8,691 bases of DNA from Aurantimonas sp036252795 (GTDB lineage: Bacteria > Pseudomonadota > Alphaproteobacteria > Rhizobiales > Rhizobiaceae), in NCBI GenBank assembly GCA_036252795.1, contig DASYHY010000210.1:1-8691 (forward strand), written 5' to 3'. Of this stretch, positions 6,342-8,691 are shown one piece after another (position 1 is the first letter of the stretch; each line of letters starts with the position of its first letter). The notes beneath the pieces are model-generated. The model was not told where the DNA came from and made no database searches. It saw only the letters and a program-made list of their open reading frames with translations. The translations under genes and the position numbers were made by a program.

Positions 6342-7505
6342 ATGCGCGCAACCCAATCTATCATCTGCAGTTCCGCCCTCCTTCTCATGGGCTCGACGTC
6401 CGTCCTCGCGGTCGAAGCGGAGCCTTTCGCGGAGCGGCTGAGCTCGATACTCGAGAAGCAGAACCTGTCGATCGCCTATACAGGGGCCGAGGAGCGCGGC
6501 GACGACGTCGTCCTCGAGGGCGTGACGTTCTCGGTCGGCGATGAGAGCGTCGAAGCCGGCGATCTGGTGTTCGAAGGCGTCACCGGATCGCAGGAGGAAG
6601 GCTACGAGATCACCCGCTTCTCGACCGAACTGGAGCGCGATACGGGCGCCAGCAGCTGGTCCGTGCAGGGCTTCGCTCTGGAGGGCGTCGAGCTCGCCGG
6701 AACGGACCAGGCCTCCCGGGTTCCGACGGCCTCCGAGATCTATTTCGAGCGGGCCACGCTGGACGAGATTCAGACGACGAACGATGGTGAAGTCGCCTTC
6801 CGCCTGAACGGCGCTGAGATCTCCAACGAATTCGGAGACGACGAAATCCTCACCACCCAGTTCGATCTCGGCACCTTCACGATCACGCCGGGCGCCGGCG
6901 AAGAGGCGGAGGCGTTCGCCGAGAAGCTCGGCTACGAGGAGCTGAGCGGCACCCTGACCGGTGGCGGAAGCTGGAACGCGCAGACCGGCGACCTCGAGAT
7001 CGAGCAGGTAAAGCTGTCGGTCGAGGATGCCGGCACCCTGACCTTCAGCGAAAGCATTACCGGCTACACGCCGGATTTCATCCAGTCGGCGGTGCAGTTG
7101 CAGGAGCGGATGGCAAATCAGCCCGACAACTCCGAAGCCTGGACGGCGGCCACCCTCGGCCTGATCTCCCAGCTGAACCTTGCGAGCCTCGACATCACCT
7201 ACGAGGATGCATCCCTGGCGGGTCGGATCCTGGAGCATTATGCCTCGCTCAGCGGACAGTCGCGCGAGCAGCTCGTCGCGACGCTGGACGGCATGCTGCC
7301 GCCGATGCTAGGCGGATTGCAGAACCAGGAACTGCAGAACGAGATCGCCGCGGCCGTCTCGCGGTTCCTGAAGGATCCGAGCTCGATCTCGCTCTCGCTC
7401 GATCCCGCTCAGCCCGTCCCGGCGCCGCAGATTGTCGGTGCCGCGCTCGGGGCACCGGCGACCCTGCCGGACATCCTGAACCTGAGCGTTACCGCCGGGC
7501 AGTAG
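6342..7505 (+). CDS. Secreted/periplasmic acidic protein of unknown function
   Basis: I do not recognise a family. The 387-residue product starts with a Sec signal peptide: Arg2, a hydrophobic core (IICSSALLLMG, 7-17) and a VLA site after Ala23, so the mature chain would begin VEAEPF. No lipobox Cys is present at the cleavage site, so it should be soluble periplasmic. The mature chain is strongly acidic. Its first half has recurring strand-like units (VVLEGVTFSVGDES, DLVFEGVTGS, FALEGVELAG, LTGGGSWNAQTGDLEIEQVK), suggesting a beta-rich repeat fold, and its last third looks helical (about 260-360). The start is uncertain. AGGAG at 6325-6329 is 12 bases before ATG 6342 but only six before GTG 6336, which gives a protein two residues longer. 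ATG 6330 is too close to the ribosome site. It has a long private leader and faces the FUSC gene tail to tail. Confidence 0.8.
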   Translation: MRATQSIICSSALLLMGSTSVLAVEAEPFAERLSSILEKQNLSIAYTGAEERGDDVVLEGVTFSVGDESVEAGDLVFEGVTGSQEEGYEITRFSTELERDTGASSWSVQGFALEGVELAGTDQASRVPTASEIYFERATLDEIQTTNDGEVAFRLNGAEISNEFGDDEILTTQFDLGTFTITPGAGEEAEAFAEKLGYEELSGTLTGGGSWNAQTGDLEIEQVKLSVEDAGTLTFSESITGYTPDFIQSAVQLQERMANQPDNSEAWTAATLGLISQLNLASLDITYEDASLAGRILEHYASLSGQSREQLVATLDGMLPPMLGGLQNQELQNEIAAAVSRFLKDPSSISLSLDPAQPVPAPQIVGAALGAPATLPDILNLSVTAGQ

Positions 7506-8589
7506 CGCTTCGGGACGGGTTCGGCGTCCCCTCCGCCGGCCCTGCTGCGCCCAGCGTCTGCGCGACGCGAGCGATGTTGCGGTAGGTCTGCTGGAGGGCG
7601 AAGGAAAAGGCGAAGACGCGTTCGGCGTCTTCGCCCGGCAGTGCGCGCGTGGCCCCGCGCCGACGAACCTCTTCCAGCGACGTCATGACCTTCTCGACGC
7701 TCGGAAGGATCGCTTCAGCCGACCGGGGAACGGTGCCGGCAGCAAGCGCATCCGCCAGTTCGTCCAGATAATCGCCGATCGCTTCCGCGGCTTGCCTCAG
7801 GGACGGGGAGAGAATGTCGCGCGGCTCCTGCGGCAGCGCCGCGTGGTCGAGGCGGTCGAACAGAATGAGCGTGTGCCACAGGCGCTGGACCGAAACCAGG
7901 AGATCGCGGGGTAGTGGTCGACCCGGGTGGCGGCGAAACCGCATGTACTGGGACTGCGCAACATGGGTCTGCGCGGCCTCGAGTTCGCGCCGTATGTCCG
8001 CGTGGATGGGCTGCAGGTCGACCTGCGTCTGGGAGGTCAGCGCCTCGATGCTCCTGTCCAGCAGTTCGCGGCAGCGGCGGACCACGTTGCCCAGATGCTC
8101 GGCCGCGCTGCGATGCGCGGACAAAGGCAGGATCATGAGCCCGGCCAGCGCGCCCAGCGCACATCCGAGCGCCACGGCCGCGGCTTTTCCCCAAGCCGTC
8201 TCGACGATGTCGCCGCCGGGCCCGAGGATGAGGATCGCCACCGTGACCAGGCCGAAATTCAGTTCCGGTCGCACGGCGGACAGCAGGCTCATCACCGCCA
8301 CCGCCACGACGAGGCTGACGATCGTCTGCGAGTTATCCGCCCCGATGGTGAAGATGCAGACGAGGCCGATGGCAAGGCCGGCGATTGCGCCACCCAGGCG
8401 GGTGGCCGCCTTGCGAAGGGTGCTGCCGACGCTTGCCTGCACTGTGAAGAGCGCGGAGATCACCGCCCATGTCGTGTCGTCGAGCTGCAGAGCGGACGCG
8501 GCGAAATAGGCGGCCGCTGCCGCGACCGTCGCCTGGGCGACCAGACGGGCAGGAGCCGAACGTGACAGGTCGTGAATGATCTTGGACAC
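7489..8589 (-). CDS. FUSC family inner-membrane protein (putative aromatic acid exporter type)
   Basis: The 366-residue product has an N-terminal membrane domain with about six hydrophobic segments (roughly residues 15-35, 40-56, 64-82, 86-104, 108-125 and 133-155). The signature TTWAVISALFTVQASVGSTL followed by RLGGAIAGLAIG is the FUSC core also seen in AaeB and YccS-type proteins. Residues 160-366 are soluble and largely helical, probably cytoplasmic. Full-length AaeB or FusC proteins are near 650 residues with two membrane halves; this is a one-half form, a common variant that may work as an oligomer. The family is linked to efflux of aromatic acids or similar small molecules, but the substrate here is unknown and no AaeA-like adaptor gene is in the window. 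The start is GTG (8587-8589 on the plus strand), since no in-frame ATG occurs before the upstream stop; a GGGAA lies eight bases ahead of it. Its end overlaps the opposing gene by 17 bp. Confidence 0.82.
   Translation of the reverse strand: MSKIIHDLSRSAPARLVAQATVAAAAAYFAASALQLDDTTWAVISALFTVQASVGSTLRKAATRLGGAIAGLAIGLVCIFTIGADNSQTIVSLVVAVAVMSLLSAVRPELNFGLVTVAILILGPGGDIVETAWGKAAAVALGCALGALAGLMILPLSAHRSAAEHLGNVVRRCRELLDRSIEALTSQTQVDLQPIHADIRRELEAAQTHVAQSQYMRFRRHPGRPLPRDLLVSVQRLWHTLILFDRLDHAALPQEPRDILSPSLRQAAEAIGDYLDELADALAAGTVPRSAEAILPSVEKVMTSLEEVRRRGATRALPGEDAERVFAFSFALQQTYRNIARVAQTLGAAGPAEGTPNPSRSATARR
7512..7530. terminator. Hairpin at the convergent gene ends
   Basis: GGGACG (7512-7517) pairs with CGTCCC (7525-7530) around a seven-base loop, seven bases after the stop of the secreted-protein gene and inside the end of the FUSC gene. 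There is no T tract on either side, so it is a weak candidate for ending plus-strand transcription. Confidence 0.25.
7600..7635 (-). terminator. Terminator-like hairpin inside the FUSC coding sequence
   Basis: Read on the minus strand, GGCGAAGACGC and GCGTCTTCGCC form an 11-bp perfect stem around CGAAC, followed directly by TTTTCCTTC. It looks like an intrinsic terminator but sits about 110 bases before the FUSC stop codon, in codons for GEDAERVFAFSF. It may cause partial termination or simply reflect codon choice. Confidence 0.35.
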
Positions 8590-8691
8590 GCTGCTGGTTC
8601 CCGCCCGCTCGAACGCCGAGCACCGGCATAGCCAAGATCGTGATGAAAATCAGGCTCTGGATTCATGCACGCGACCCGTCCGGGGATCAGG

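Noticed and set aside
6282..7238. Antisense open frame of about 318 codons over the secreted-protein gene
   Set aside because: No motif or plausible start context, and the plus-strand frame has a signal peptide and a ribosome site.
8620..8634. TGGC-N7-GTGC on the minus strand as a sigma-54 promoter for the FUSC gene
   Set aside because: The GG and GC spacing fits, but three consensus positions are wrong, no enhancer-like site is visible, and nothing suggests sigma-54 control of this family.

Overview
The window is GC-rich throughout, with strong codon bias and dense, almost gap-free coding. Codon usage and protein families (a DUF4126-like membrane protein, a FUSC transporter, a proline racemase superfamily enzyme next to a DadA-like oxidase) suggest an alphaproteobacterium, most likely Hyphomicrobiales (Rhizobiales). 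This is inference from general resemblance. No rRNA, tRNA, CRISPR array, insertion sequence or phage gene is visible.

Positions 1-5479 look like one plus-strand amino-acid catabolism cluster of five genes. In order they are: a proline racemase superfamily enzyme of the Ser/Cys type (103-1137), a DadA-like FAD amino-acid oxidase starting inside its stop codon (1134-2381), a lambda-crystallin-type NAD-dependent 3-hydroxyacid dehydrogenase (2472-3422), an aspartate-dehydrogenase-like enzyme starting inside that stop codon (3419-4237), and a fold-type II PLP enzyme very similar to mycobacterial cysteine desulfhydrase Cds1 (4320-5479). The last gene is split by a one-base shift at a T run near 4591-4597. 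The first two genes match the opening steps of hydroxyproline breakdown (C2 epimerisation, then oxidation of the D-epimer). The next three are not part of the textbook hydroxyproline route, and its deaminase and semialdehyde dehydrogenase are absent here. The joint substrate of the cluster is therefore open, and this is the most interesting question in the window.

Positions 5480-6080 hold a short spacer and a small membrane protein (5625-6080) with an ideal Shine-Dalgarno sequence. It is followed by a good terminator-like hairpin (6104-6130).

Positions 6131-6341 form a non-coding leader with the most AT-rich patch of the window and several inverted repeats. It precedes a gene for a secreted acidic protein of unknown function (6342-7505).

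Positions 7489-8589 carry, on the minus strand, a half-size FUSC-family membrane protein. Its end overlaps the secreted-protein gene by 17 bp in a tail-to-tail arrangement. An 11-bp perfect hairpin followed by a T-rich tract lies inside its coding sequence. The last 102 bases are its upstream region, with no convincing promoter.
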